This document shows, in pieces, positions 42,654 to 50,933 of a stretch of DNA of 64,000 nt. Under the pieces are notes generated by a model. It searched no databases and had not been told where the DNA came from. It saw nothing but the letters and a program-made list of their open reading frames with translations. The translations under genes and the position numbers were made by a program. The first letter of the stretch is position 1. Each line of letters opens with the position of its first letter. The stretch comes from CAIVAT01 sp037128705 (GTDB lineage Bacteria; Bacteroidota; Bacteroidia; Bacteroidales; FEN-979): the NCBI GenBank assembly GCA_037128705.1, contig JBAXVX010000003.1, positions 62,001 to 126,000 of the forward strand, written 5' to 3'.

Positions 42654-43376
42654 ATGAAAAAGCTACTGAAAAGAATTCTTGGCGTGCTGCATATTTCTGT
42701 AACCCGTAATCAGAAATACGATGCCTACACCCTGAAAATCATACAACGAACGCTGAAACCGGATTCGAATTGTATTGACATTGGTTGTCATAAGGGTGAA
42801 ATCCTCGACATCATGATCAAGGGAGCACCAAAGGGCAAAAAGTTTGGTTTTGAACCCATTCCGGTACTCTACCACTTCCTGTCTTCAAAATATCAGGGAG
42901 ATCCGACTGTGAAAATCAGTCAGGTTGCACTTTACGATAAAACCGGAACTACCACCTTCCAGCACGTGCTTAACGCTCCGGCGTACAGTGGTATCAAAAA
43001 ACGAAAATATGACGGCAAGCATGTTGAAATCGAACAAATATCGGTGAATACCGACCTGCTTGATCATATCATTCCACCGGATGTTTTCATCGACCTGATG
43101 AAAATAGATGTTGAGGGTGCCGAGTTCCAGGTGATGAAAGGAGGTGTTTCCACCCTCAAACGTTGCAGGCCGGTGGTCATTTTCGAATTTGGTTTGGGCG
43201 CTGCCGATTTTTATTATTCAAAACCCAATGAGCTGTATGCATTTTTGATTGGGGAATGCGGCATGAAAATTTCCACACTGAAGGGGTACCTGGACAAGGC
43301 ACCTGAATTATCCGGAGCCCAGTTCAGCAGCATGTTTGAGAAGGGAAGCGAATATTATTTTGTGGGACATCCCTAA
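42654..43376 (+). CDS. FkbM-family SAM-dependent methyltransferase
   Basis: 240 residues from the ATG at 42654. CIDIGCHKGEILDIMI is the SAM-binding motif, and KIDVEGAEFQVMKGG is the FkbM-domain signature. The family methylates hydroxyl groups on sugars and polyketides. Position near lipid A and polysaccharide genes suggests a cell-surface glycan substrate, which is an inference. It is divergent from efp and convergent with the ABC ATPase gene. Confidence 0.9.
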   Translation: MKKLLKRILGVLHISVTRNQKYDAYTLKIIQRTLKPDSNCIDIGCHKGEILDIMIKGAPKGKKFGFEPIPVLYHFLSSKYQGDPTVKISQVALYDKTGTTTFQHVLNAPAYSGIKKRKYDGKHVEIEQISVNTDLLDHIIPPDVFIDLMKIDVEGAEFQVMKGGVSTLKRCRPVVIFEFGLGAADFYYSKPNELYAFLIGECGMKISTLKGYLDKAPELSGAQFSSMFEKGSEYYFVGHP

Positions 43377-43378
43377 TT

Positions 43379-43455
43379 CGTGACGCGTGACGCGAGACGC
43401 GTGACAAAAACCACACAGTTACCCTGTTACCCTGTCACCCTGTTACCCTGTTACC
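43379..43455. repeat. Two arrays meeting between convergent genes (GTGACGC heptamers, octamers)
   Basis: 43379-43404 holds CGTGACG/CGCGTGACGCG heptamers right after the methyltransferase stop (TGA on the plus strand). 43418-43455 holds octamers that on the minus strand read GGTAACAG, GGTAACAG, GGTGACAG, GGTAACAG. The stop and last codons (QVTG) of the ABC ATPase gene are formed by the octamers. Confidence 0.88.
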
Positions 43456-44075
43456 TGCTTAAAATCTTCTATCTGCAAGGATTTTTCTGCAAATGCCGAC
43501 TCGGTTTGATGAAGATTTGAGCAGATGATCACCGTACGGTTCCCGGCAAATTTCCTGATCAGTTCAATGTACCAGCTTATTCCCGCATTGTCAAGGTTCA
43601 TGGTCGGCTCGTCGAGCAGGATGAGCGGAACATCGCTCATGATGGCGAGGACCAGCTTCACCCGCTGTTTCATCCCGGATGAAAATTGCCGGATCTGCTT
43701 GTGTTTCATGGCAGGGAACTCGAGCAGGTCGGTGACGGAAGTGATATCGTATCCCGGCAAATAATTCTTAAAGGAATAATGGAATGCCAGCATTTCCCTG
43801 AGTGTAAAGTCCTCGATCAGTTCCATATAGGGGGCAACCAAGGCAAGGTGCTGAAAAATATCATCGCCCGAAATTTGGTGGCCTTTGTGAATGTAGGTTA
43901 TTTGTCCTGAGGTCGGATGCAGGTTCCCGGCGATGACCTGCAACAAGGTTGACTTACCGGAGCCATTACGACCGAGAATGGCCGATGCTGCATTTTCCTC
44001 AAATAAAAAAGTGACATTCCTGAAGATCCATTCCGTATTGAATTTCTTCCCGATATTTTCAAGCTGAATTCTCAT
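43443..44075 (-). CDS. Stand-alone ABC transporter ATPase
   Basis: 210 residues. Walker A GRNGSGKST, signature FSSGMKQRVKLVLAIM, Walker B PLILLDEPTMNLDNAG and a following switch histidine region CSNLHQ. No membrane component is encoded nearby, so it either works with a permease elsewhere or is a soluble ATPase. It follows lpxA by 47 nt on the same strand and is probably in the lipid A transcript. Its C-terminus is encoded by an octamer array. Confidence 0.9.
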   Translation of the reverse strand: MRIQLENIGKKFNTEWIFRNVTFLFEENAASAILGRNGSGKSTLLQVIAGNLHPTSGQITYIHKGHQISGDDIFQHLALVAPYMELIEDFTLREMLAFHYSFKNYLPGYDITSVTDLLEFPAMKHKQIRQFSSGMKQRVKLVLAIMSDVPLILLDEPTMNLDNAGISWYIELIRKFAGNRTVIICSNLHQTESAFAEKSLQIEDFKQVTG

Positions 44076-44122
44076 AGTAACCGGTTTTCGGCATTGCAGT
44101 TCAAACCATCCTGCTTTGGGTT

Positions 44123-44914
44123 TTATTTATCCCTGAGTTTGGAATAGCCTTTCATGATTCCGCGGCTTGAATTGGCAATAAAGGAAAGGATTTCATCACG
44201 TTCGGGCGTCGCCTCCACTCTGGCCTCTATGATTTCTACCGCCTGGGAAACATTATAACCCTTGATAAAAATGATCCGGTAGATTTCCTGGATCTTATTG
44301 ATCACTTCAGGAGAAAATCCCCTTCTGCGCAAACCAATTGAATTAACGCCCACATAGGAAAGCGGCTCTCTGGCAGCTTTTGTATAGGGGGGGACATCTT
44401 TCCCCACACCGGTTCCCCCGGCAATGATGGAATGTGTTCCGATGTGACAAAACTGGTGCACAGGAACCATTCCTCCGATGATTGCCCAGTCATCAACAAT
44501 CACATGGCCCGCGAGCATGGCTGCATTCGCCATGATAACGTTGTTCCCAACAACACAGTCATGCGCAACATGCACATAGGCCATCAATAAAGTGTTATCA
44601 CCGATCACTGTTTCATAACTGGCCTTGGTTCCACGGTTGATTGTGGCAAATTCGCGGATGACGACATTGTTGCCAATTTTCACAATGGTATCTTCACCGG
44701 CAAACTTCAGGTCCTGAGGAATGGCAGAGATAACGGCTCCCGGGAAAATTTTACAGTTTTTACCAATTCGTGCGCCCTCCATTATGGTCACATTGGATCC
44801 GATCCAGGTCCCCTCTTCAATGATGACATTTTTATCGATGGAAACAAAGGGTTCAATGACAACATTGGCTGCCACTTTCGCCTGAGGGTTTACATATGCT
44901 AATGGTTGATTCAT
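44123..44914 (-). CDS. lpxA: UDP-N-acetylglucosamine acyltransferase
   Basis: 263 residues of left-handed beta-helix. VIEPFVSIDKNVIIEEGTWI begins the coils, HVAHDCVVGNNVIMANAAML contains the catalytic histidine, GLRRRGFSPEVINKIQEIYR is the C-terminal helical domain. It transfers a 3-hydroxyacyl chain from acyl carrier protein to UDP-GlcNAc, the first step of lipid A synthesis in the cytoplasm. It lies 10 nt after lpxC-fabZ. Confidence 0.97.
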   Translation of the reverse strand: MNQPLAYVNPQAKVAANVVIEPFVSIDKNVIIEEGTWIGSNVTIMEGARIGKNCKIFPGAVISAIPQDLKFAGEDTIVKIGNNVVIREFATINRGTKASYETVIGDNTLLMAYVHVAHDCVVGNNVIMANAAMLAGHVIVDDWAIIGGMVPVHQFCHIGTHSIIAGGTGVGKDVPPYTKAAREPLSYVGVNSIGLRRRGFSPEVINKIQEIYRIIFIKGYNVSQAVEIIEARVEATPERDEILSFIANSSRGIMKGYSKLRDK

Positions 44915-44924
44915 AATACTTTGC

Positions 44925-46316
44925 TTATTTTCGCTGAATTTGTGCCATCATCTCGGCTTCCATAACGATTTTATCACCCACGTAAGCAACACCTTTCATG
45001 CAGATCAGTCCGCGGCGCATAGGTGCAGTAAGCTGGTTGAAGAAAACGATGGTATCACCGGGCACGACTTTATGGCGGAATTTCACGCTGTCGATCTTCA
45101 CAAAAAGGGTATTGTAATTCTGTGGATCTTCGACCATGTTAAGGGCCAGGATCCCTCCGGTTTGTGCCATTGCCTCAATCTGGATCACTCCTGGTAATAC
45201 CGGTTCATCCGGGAAATGGCCAACGAAGAATGTCTCGTTGATCGTCACATTTTTCACCCCCACCACATAATCTTTTCCCATCTCAAGGATTTTATCAATA
45301 AAGAGGAAAGGGGGACGGTGGGGAAGGATGTCTTTGATCTGGTTTATGTTGTATAACGGCGTTTTGTTGAGGTCGAACTTCGGTCCCTCTTCGGGTCGGA
45401 GCTCCTTTTTCATTTGTTTCTTGATCAGCTTTGCAAACTGCACATTGGAATAATGGCCAGGACGTGTGGCAATGATGTGCCCTTTGATAGGCATTCCAAC
45501 CAGGGCAAGGTCGCCGATGATGTCGAGCAGTTTGTGGCGGGCTGGTTCGTTGGGGTATTGCAACTCGAGATTGTTCAGGATTCCCTCTTTCAGCACCTCA
45601 ACCTTGGGTTTATTGAATAAATGAGCCAGGTGGTCGAGCTCGGTACGCGACATATCACGGTCAACGAACACGATGGCATTGCTCAGATCGCCACCTTTTA
45701 TCAGGTTATTATTTACCAGGTACTCAAGTTCGTGAAGAAATACGAAGGTACGACAGGAGGCAATATCATCTTTAAACTGATCAATCCGGTTCAGGGTGGC
45801 ATTTTGTGACTGAAGTACCTTTGACTCATAATCAATCATGACCGACACCCTGAATTCTTTGGATGGAATAATCACCATTTCCACCTTTTTTTCAGCATTC
45901 GTAAAGGTGATGTTGGAGGTGATTTCAAAATATTTGCGCAGTGCTTTTTGTTCAACAATCCCGACCGACATAATGGCATCTATGTAGTACTTCGAACTGC
46001 CATCGAGAATCGGGGTCTCCGACTGGTTCAGTTCGATGAGGGCGTTGTCGATCTGCAGTCCTGCGAGGGCTGCAAGAACATGTTCTACCGTATCGATGCG
46101 CACCCCATCCTGCTCAATGCTGGTTCCACGGGAAGTGTCAACCACATGTTCCACATCAGCATCAACCAGTGTTCCTGTATTGAGGTCGACCCTGCGGAAT
46201 TTATATCCATAATTTTCCGGTGCTGGTTTGAAGGTGATAATAACCTCTTTACCCGTATGCAGACCAACACCTGAAATACTAACTGAATCCTTTATTGTTC
46301 TTTGTCTCTCACTCAT
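44925..46316 (-). CDS. lpxC: Bifunctional UDP-3-O-acyl-GlcNAc deacetylase / 3-hydroxyacyl-ACP dehydratase (LpxC-FabZ fusion)
   Basis: 463 residues. LpxC part (residues 1-305) with GVGLHTGKEV, TVEHVLAALAGLQIDNALIE, LDGSS and the zinc-site segment PARHKLLDIIGDLALVG. FabZ part (about 318-463) with ILPHRPPFLFIDKIL, GHFPDEPVLPGVIQIEAMAQ. The two activities link lipid A synthesis with supply of hydroxyacyl chains. The fusion is a hallmark of Bacteroidetes. Its start overlaps the end of lpxD by 8 nt, so the two are translationally coupled. Confidence 0.97.
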   Translation of the reverse strand: MSERQRTIKDSVSISGVGLHTGKEVIITFKPAPENYGYKFRRVDLNTGTLVDADVEHVVDTSRGTSIEQDGVRIDTVEHVLAALAGLQIDNALIELNQSETPILDGSSKYYIDAIMSVGIVEQKALRKYFEITSNITFTNAEKKVEMVIIPSKEFRVSVMIDYESKVLQSQNATLNRIDQFKDDIASCRTFVFLHELEYLVNNNLIKGGDLSNAIVFVDRDMSRTELDHLAHLFNKPKVEVLKEGILNNLELQYPNEPARHKLLDIIGDLALVGMPIKGHIIATRPGHYSNVQFAKLIKKQMKKELRPEEGPKFDLNKTPLYNINQIKDILPHRPPFLFIDKILEMGKDYVVGVKNVTINETFFVGHFPDEPVLPGVIQIEAMAQTGGILALNMVEDPQNYNTLFVKIDSVKFRHKVVPGDTIVFFNQLTAPMRRGLICMKGVAYVGDKIVMEAEMMAQIQRK

Positions 46317-47343
46317 GCGATTTTTTCAATTGTTTTTCGATGGAGTAAACCTTCCTGACAATTTCATCGAAGTTACGCCAATGGATAAAATTACGTCTAG
46401 CTTTGCTTATTTCAATTGCGGGTGCTCCAAGCATCATGGCTCCCTCCTGCGTGATGCTTGCTTCAATTCCCGACCCGGCTCCGATCTTAACATTGTCGGC
46501 AATGGTTATGTGTCCGACAATGCCGACCTGCCCGCCAATCATACAGTTTTTTCCTATTTTTGTCGATCCGCTGATCCCTGTTTGAGCTGCAATCACGGTA
46601 TTCTCACCAATCTCTGCATTGTGCCCGACCTGTATCAGATTATCCAGTTTAACTCCCTGGCGGATAATGGTTGAGCCCAGTGTGGCACGGTCGATGGTGG
46701 TATTGGAGCCGATTTCCACATGGTCCTCAAGGATCACATTCCCCAATTGAGGAATTTTCTGGTAATTGCTGCCGGCCACAGGCGCGAAACCGAATCCATC
46801 GGAACCAACCACGACCCCTGAATGCAGTGTACAACTATTCCCGATCAGGCAGTCACGGTAAATTCTCACCCCTGGATACATCAGGGCGTTGTCGCCGATG
46901 ATCACATTATCTCCAATGAAAACCTGCGAATGGATCACCGAGTTTTTACCGATTACCGAGTTTTTACCGATCACTGTAAATTCACCCACCGAAACTTTTT
47001 CGCCCAGCTTGGCTGAAGGGGCGATGGAGGCCAGGTTCGACAGTCCGGTCTGGACCGATTTTGACTGATCGAACATCTCAAGCAGCGTTGCAAAGGAGGA
47101 GTAGGCATCTTCAACCCGAATGAGTGTGCATGAAATGGGTTGAGAAGCGATAAAATCGGAATTGACCACCACAATTGACGCAGCAGTGGAATAGATAAAG
47201 GGTGTATACTTCGGATTGGCCAGAAATGTCAGGGTGCCGGGCTTGCCGTCGTCAATCTTTGAGAGATTGGACACTTTAATTTCGGGGTCACCATCAACGG
47301 CCCCTTTCAGAAATCCGGCAATTTGAGCGGCAGTGAATTCCAT
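46309..47343 (-). CDS. lpxD: UDP-3-O-(3-hydroxymyristoyl)glucosamine N-acyltransferase
   Basis: 344 residues. N-terminal uridine-binding domain, beta-helix with many I-G-x-N coils, catalytic-region QVGHNAEIGENTVIAAQTGI and GSDGFGFAPV, C-terminal helix ARRNFIHWRNFDEIVRKVYS. It adds the N-linked acyl chain in lipid A synthesis. It is the first of the three lpxD-lpxC/fabZ-lpxA genes, which overlap or nearly touch. An exact 18-bp duplication lies within its beta-helix at 46937-46972. Confidence 0.96.
   Translation of the reverse strand: MEFTAAQIAGFLKGAVDGDPEIKVSNLSKIDDGKPGTLTFLANPKYTPFIYSTAASIVVVNSDFIASQPISCTLIRVEDAYSSFATLLEMFDQSKSVQTGLSNLASIAPSAKLGEKVSVGEFTVIGKNSVIGKNSVIHSQVFIGDNVIIGDNALMYPGVRIYRDCLIGNSCTLHSGVVVGSDGFGFAPVAGSNYQKIPQLGNVILEDHVEIGSNTTIDRATLGSTIIRQGVKLDNLIQVGHNAEIGENTVIAAQTGISGSTKIGKNCMIGGQVGIVGHITIADNVKIGAGSGIEASITQEGAMMLGAPAIEISKARRNFIHWRNFDEIVRKVYSIEKQLKKSHE
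46937..46972 (-). repeat. 18-bp tandem duplication inside lpxD
   Basis: Two copies of an 18-bp unit differ only at the last base and encode a repeated hexapeptide (GKNSVI twice). Each unit adds one hexapeptide rung to the beta-helix. Confidence 0.88.
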
Positions 47344-47504
47344 TAATATTTTTTGGTGAATTTTTGTTTTTCAAAAACAGGGTGCAATTTACCAATTATT
47401 TCTTTAGGCCTAAATGAAAATTTTTTAAAAATCAGATTTGCAATACGTTACTTGAAAAGCGATTGACGAAACCGGGCATCCCTGCAGGCCGGTCCTTTAG
47501 CTTT

Positions 47505-48740
47505 TTACTGGATCTCTTTTGGATAGCAAAGAAGGTACTTGCTCACTGTTGTGGGCATTACGGCATTGTTGAGTTGCTCTGAGACTTCGGAGATATCGGT
47601 CAGTTCGTTTTTTTTGCCTTTGATCATAATCCGCTCATGACGCGGATTGTAGGCTTTGTTTTCAACCCGGTCGCTCGTGAAATAATAATCAATTTCATCG
47701 GGGGCAAGGTGCAGCAATGCGATGGTTTGTTGCCTGATCCGCTCTACATAGTCCGGATCAAAAGGGTTGGTTTGCATTTCTACCCTGAAGAGGTGCCGGT
47801 TTACCAGGTTCCTGCACAGGTCCGATAAAATAGGGTCGGGGTGGGATGCCCACACTTTCAGTGATGAAAACACATCAGAATCATCCAGTTGCGCAAAATT
47901 TGCCAGCCATTCCGGGTTTGTTTCAAAGTCAACCCGGGTGGGATTATGTTTCAGGAATAATTCGAATGCCGGCGTTGCGAAGAGCGGAATTCCTCTTTCA
48001 GCAAGGGTTTTGGCTCGCCTAAGCAGGTTGATCAGCAGCATGTCTGCTGCGATCACGGTTTTGTGAAGGTATACCTGCCAGTACATCAGGCGGCGTGAGA
48101 TCAGGAACTTTTCGATGGAGTAGATGCCCTTGCCTTCGGCAACCAGTTCGTCATCACACACCGTGAGCATGTTGATGATGCGGTCGTAACTGATCACCCC
48201 CTCTGCCACCCCGGTAAAAAAGCTGTCGCGCGCCAGGTAATCGAGCCTGTCCATATCAAGCTGGCTTGAAACCAGTTGATGAAGAAATTTTTTAGGATAC
48301 CTATCGGTGAAGATTGCATAGGCCAGGTCGAGGGCTCCGTCCGACTGCCGGTTCAGCTCAGCAATGAACAATTTTGAGAGGTCCTCATGGGAGAGATCCT
48401 TCACGATGGTTTGCTCCAGGGTATGCGAGAAGGGGCCATGACCGATGTCGTGCAAAAGAATGGCAAGGTTTAGTCCCCGGGCTTCATCGTGGCTTATCTC
48501 AATGCCTTTCATGCGTAAAACACCGATGGCCAGCCCCATCAGGTGCATCGCACCAAGGGCATGCTGAAAACGGGTATGCTGGGCCGAAGGATAGGTGTAG
48601 TGGGTGAGTCCGAGTTGCTTGATCCTGCGTAATCTCTGGAAGTATGGGTGTTCAATGATATCAAACACCCCGGCATCGGGAATTGTGATAAATCCATATA
48701 CCGGATCGTTGATATTCTTCTGTTTATTGGTTATGAACAA
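47505..48740 (-). CDS. HD-domain phosphohydrolase
   Basis: 411 residues. RLRRIKQLGLTHYTYPSAQH leads to HTRFQHALGAMHL, ILLHDIGHGPFSH (HD metal site), DMDRLDYLARDSFFTGV and a later regulatory part. This is the dNTPase/SpoT-like HD superfamily group often placed upstream of lpxD in Bacteroidetes. The substrate (dNTP or other) is uncertain. It is divergent from porX, with 88 nt between starts. Confidence 0.9.
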   Translation of the reverse strand: MFITNKQKNINDPVYGFITIPDAGVFDIIEHPYFQRLRRIKQLGLTHYTYPSAQHTRFQHALGAMHLMGLAIGVLRMKGIEISHDEARGLNLAILLHDIGHGPFSHTLEQTIVKDLSHEDLSKLFIAELNRQSDGALDLAYAIFTDRYPKKFLHQLVSSQLDMDRLDYLARDSFFTGVAEGVISYDRIINMLTVCDDELVAEGKGIYSIEKFLISRRLMYWQVYLHKTVIAADMLLINLLRRAKTLAERGIPLFATPAFELFLKHNPTRVDFETNPEWLANFAQLDDSDVFSSLKVWASHPDPILSDLCRNLVNRHLFRVEMQTNPFDPDYVERIRQQTIALLHLAPDEIDYYFTSDRVENKAYNPRHERIMIKGKKNELTDISEVSEQLNNAVMPTTVSKYLLCYPKEIQ

Positions 48741-48828
48741 AATCGCTAAATTTGTTAAATAAATATAAAACAGCGCGTCATGGACAATAAAAGCAAACTT
48801 ACGACATTTATTTAATCAAACTATAACT

Positions 48829-50385
48829 ATGGATAAGATACCAATTTTGTGGGTGGATGATGAGATCGACCTGTTGAAACCCCACATTATTTTTCTGCAA
48901 GAGAAGGGATACGATGTTTCTTCTGTCAATAACGGGCACGATGCACTCGACATTTTAAAGACCAAGCCTTTTGACATTATCTTCCTGGATGAGCAGATGC
49001 CCGGTTTATCGGGAATTGAAACCCTCCTGCGGATCAAGGAGAGTTTCCCGTCACTCCCTGTGGTGATGATTACCAAAAGTGAAGAGGAAAGCATCATGGA
49101 AGATGCCATCGGTTCGAACATCGCCGATTATCTTATCAAACCGGTAAACCCGAACCAGATACTCCTGTGCCTCAAGAAGAACCTGGAAAACCGAAAACTG
49201 GTCAGCGAAAAAACCACCCATCAGTATCAGCAGGAATTCAGGAACATCGGGATGGAAATTTCAAACCGGCTGAATTTCAGCGAATGGGTGGAGGTATATA
49301 AAAAAATCACCTATTGGGAGCTGAAACTGAGCCAGTCGACCGACGACGGGATGAACCAGGTGCTCAAGATGCAAAAGGATGAGGCCAACCAGGTGTTCTG
49401 TAAATTCATTGAGCGGAATTACCTTGACTGGGTAAACGGAAAGGGCCAGGACAGGCCGGTGCAATCGCACAACGTCATCAAGGAGAAGGTATTTCCCCTG
49501 ATGCAAGACAACAAACCGACGTTCGTGATCCTGATCGATAACCTCCGGTTTGATCAATGGAAGGTGCTTCAGCCTATCCTGGAGGATTATTTCCGGGTTG
49601 AGAAAGAGGAGGTATACTACAGCATCCTCCCGACCGTGACACAGTTTGCAAGGAATTCATTGTTCGCCGGACTTCTTCCGACGGAGATTGAAAAGAAATA
49701 CCCGAAGTACTGGGTCAATGAAGATGAAGAGGGCCCAAAGAATAATTTCGAAAGTGAATTGATGGGCGAGTTGCTCAAGCGTTACGGCCGCGGCGATGTG
49801 AAATATTCCTATTATAAGGTGCTGAACCAGAGTTACGGTAAAAAGCTGGTTGAACTCATGCCGAACCTGATGATCAACAAGCTCAATTTTATTGTTTATA
49901 ATTTTGTGGACATGCTCTCACATGCCCGCACCGAAATGGAGATGATCCGTGAACTGGCCGATGATGAAAAGGCTTACCGGTCGCTTACGATCAGCTGGTT
50001 CCTTCATTCACCCCTGTTTGAAATACTGAAATACCTGGCCGACAAGGATGTGAATGTTGCCATCACCACCGATCATGGTTCAATCCGCGTCGACAACCCG
50101 GTAAAGGTGCTCGGCGACAGAAATACCAATACCAACCTGCGCTACAAGACAGGCCGGGCTTTAAAATATGAGCGGAACGAGGTCTTCGAAGTGCGCAACC
50201 CGGCCGATATTTACCTTCCGAAAAGCAGTGTAAGTTCTACCTTTGCCTTTTGCCGCAGCAATGACTTCTTCGCCTATCCCAACAATTATAACTACTACGT
50301 GAATTATTACAAAAACACGTTTCAGCATGGAGGGATCTCCATGGAGGAGGTGCTGGTGCCGTTTGTTGCATTAAAGCCTAAATAA
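48829..50385 (+). CDS. porX: Type IX secretion system response regulator PorX
   Basis: 518 residues. A receiver domain at 1-120 has acidic D10 D11, phosphoacceptor D54 (IIFLDEQMPGL) and the conserved lysine in VVMITKSEEES. A linker leads to a PglZ-type alkaline-phosphatase-fold domain (residues about 200-510) with FVILIDNLRFDQWKVLQPIL, HARTEMEMI and TTDHGSIRVDNP supplying metal ligands. PorX is the orphan regulator of the type IX secretion system and works with the kinase PorY and a sigma factor. A TAAATTTG element at 48747-48754 with TTG 17 nt upstream may be its promoter; it overlaps the start of the HD gene. Confidence 0.95.
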   Translation: MDKIPILWVDDEIDLLKPHIIFLQEKGYDVSSVNNGHDALDILKTKPFDIIFLDEQMPGLSGIETLLRIKESFPSLPVVMITKSEEESIMEDAIGSNIADYLIKPVNPNQILLCLKKNLENRKLVSEKTTHQYQQEFRNIGMEISNRLNFSEWVEVYKKITYWELKLSQSTDDGMNQVLKMQKDEANQVFCKFIERNYLDWVNGKGQDRPVQSHNVIKEKVFPLMQDNKPTFVILIDNLRFDQWKVLQPILEDYFRVEKEEVYYSILPTVTQFARNSLFAGLLPTEIEKKYPKYWVNEDEEGPKNNFESELMGELLKRYGRGDVKYSYYKVLNQSYGKKLVELMPNLMINKLNFIVYNFVDMLSHARTEMEMIRELADDEKAYRSLTISWFLHSPLFEILKYLADKDVNVAITTDHGSIRVDNPVKVLGDRNTNTNLRYKTGRALKYERNEVFEVRNPADIYLPKSSVSSTFAFCRSNDFFAYPNNYNYYVNYYKNTFQHGGISMEEVLVPFVALKPK

Positions 50386-50387
50386 AA

Positions 50388-50505
50388 GGTGACAGGGTGA
50401 CAAGGTGACAAGGTAAGAAGTAACAAAGTAATCCAGTAATGGAGTTAGATCGTGACATGTGACACGTAACGCGTGACGGAATAAATCGTAAATCGTAAAT
50501 CGTAA
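50388..50505 (+). repeat. Composite array after porX (octamers, degenerate, heptamers)
   Basis: GGTGACAG, GGTGACAA, GGTGACAA, GGTAAG first, then a degenerate stretch with GTAACAAAGTAATCCAGTAATGG broken into related units, GTGACAT, GTGACAC, GTAACGC, GTGACGG, and at the end four AATCGTA heptamers. All run with TGA or TAA on the plus strand, the coding strand of porX. The tsaE start lies directly behind. Confidence 0.88.
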
Positions 50506-50521
50506 ATTGGTAAAGGGTCAT

Positions 50522-50929
50522 TTGAAAATCGTTTGTAAATCTGAATCAGAACTGCCGGGAGCAGCCGGAAAACTGCTGGAAACGTTTCCCGGAGCCAGGG
50601 TGTTTGCCTTATACGGCAGCATGGGGGCTGGAAAAACCACCTTCATCAAGGCCGTTTGCCATGAATTGGGTGTTACAGATATTGTTCAGAGCCCTACTTT
50701 TTCAATTATTAACGAATATAAAACCACCGGCGGAACATCGATATTTCACTTCGATTTTTACCGGATAAAAAAACTTGAAGAGGTCTTTGATATCGGATAT
50801 GAGGATTATATCTATTCCGGGAATTACTGCTTCCTGGAGTGGCCTGAGATGATTGAATCCCTGCTCCCGGATGATGCCATCCGCATCAACATGAGTGGGG
50901 ATGATTACAGGATCATAGAATCAGCCTGA
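50522..50929 (+). CDS. tsaE: tRNA threonylcarbamoyladenosine biosynthesis ATPase TsaE
   Basis: 135 residues with a TTG start at 50522 (MKIVCKSESELPGAAG when initiated as Met). No ATG is available; another TTG at 50507 would add five residues. Walker A GSMGAGKTTFIKAV, QSPTFSIINEY and HFDFYRI, and FLEWPEMIESLLP are the family's conserved blocks. It is the ATPase of the TsaBDE complex that makes t6A at position 37 of ANN-reading tRNAs. The gene begins a few bases after the heptamer array that follows porX, so its ribosome-binding region is partly made of repeat sequence (TAAAGGG). Confidence 0.92.
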   Translation: MKIVCKSESELPGAAGKLLETFPGARVFALYGSMGAGKTTFIKAVCHELGVTDIVQSPTFSIINEYKTTGGTSIFHFDFYRIKKLEEVFDIGYEDYIYSGNYCFLEWPEMIESLLPDDAIRINMSGDDYRIIESA

Positions 50930-50933
50930 TGAT

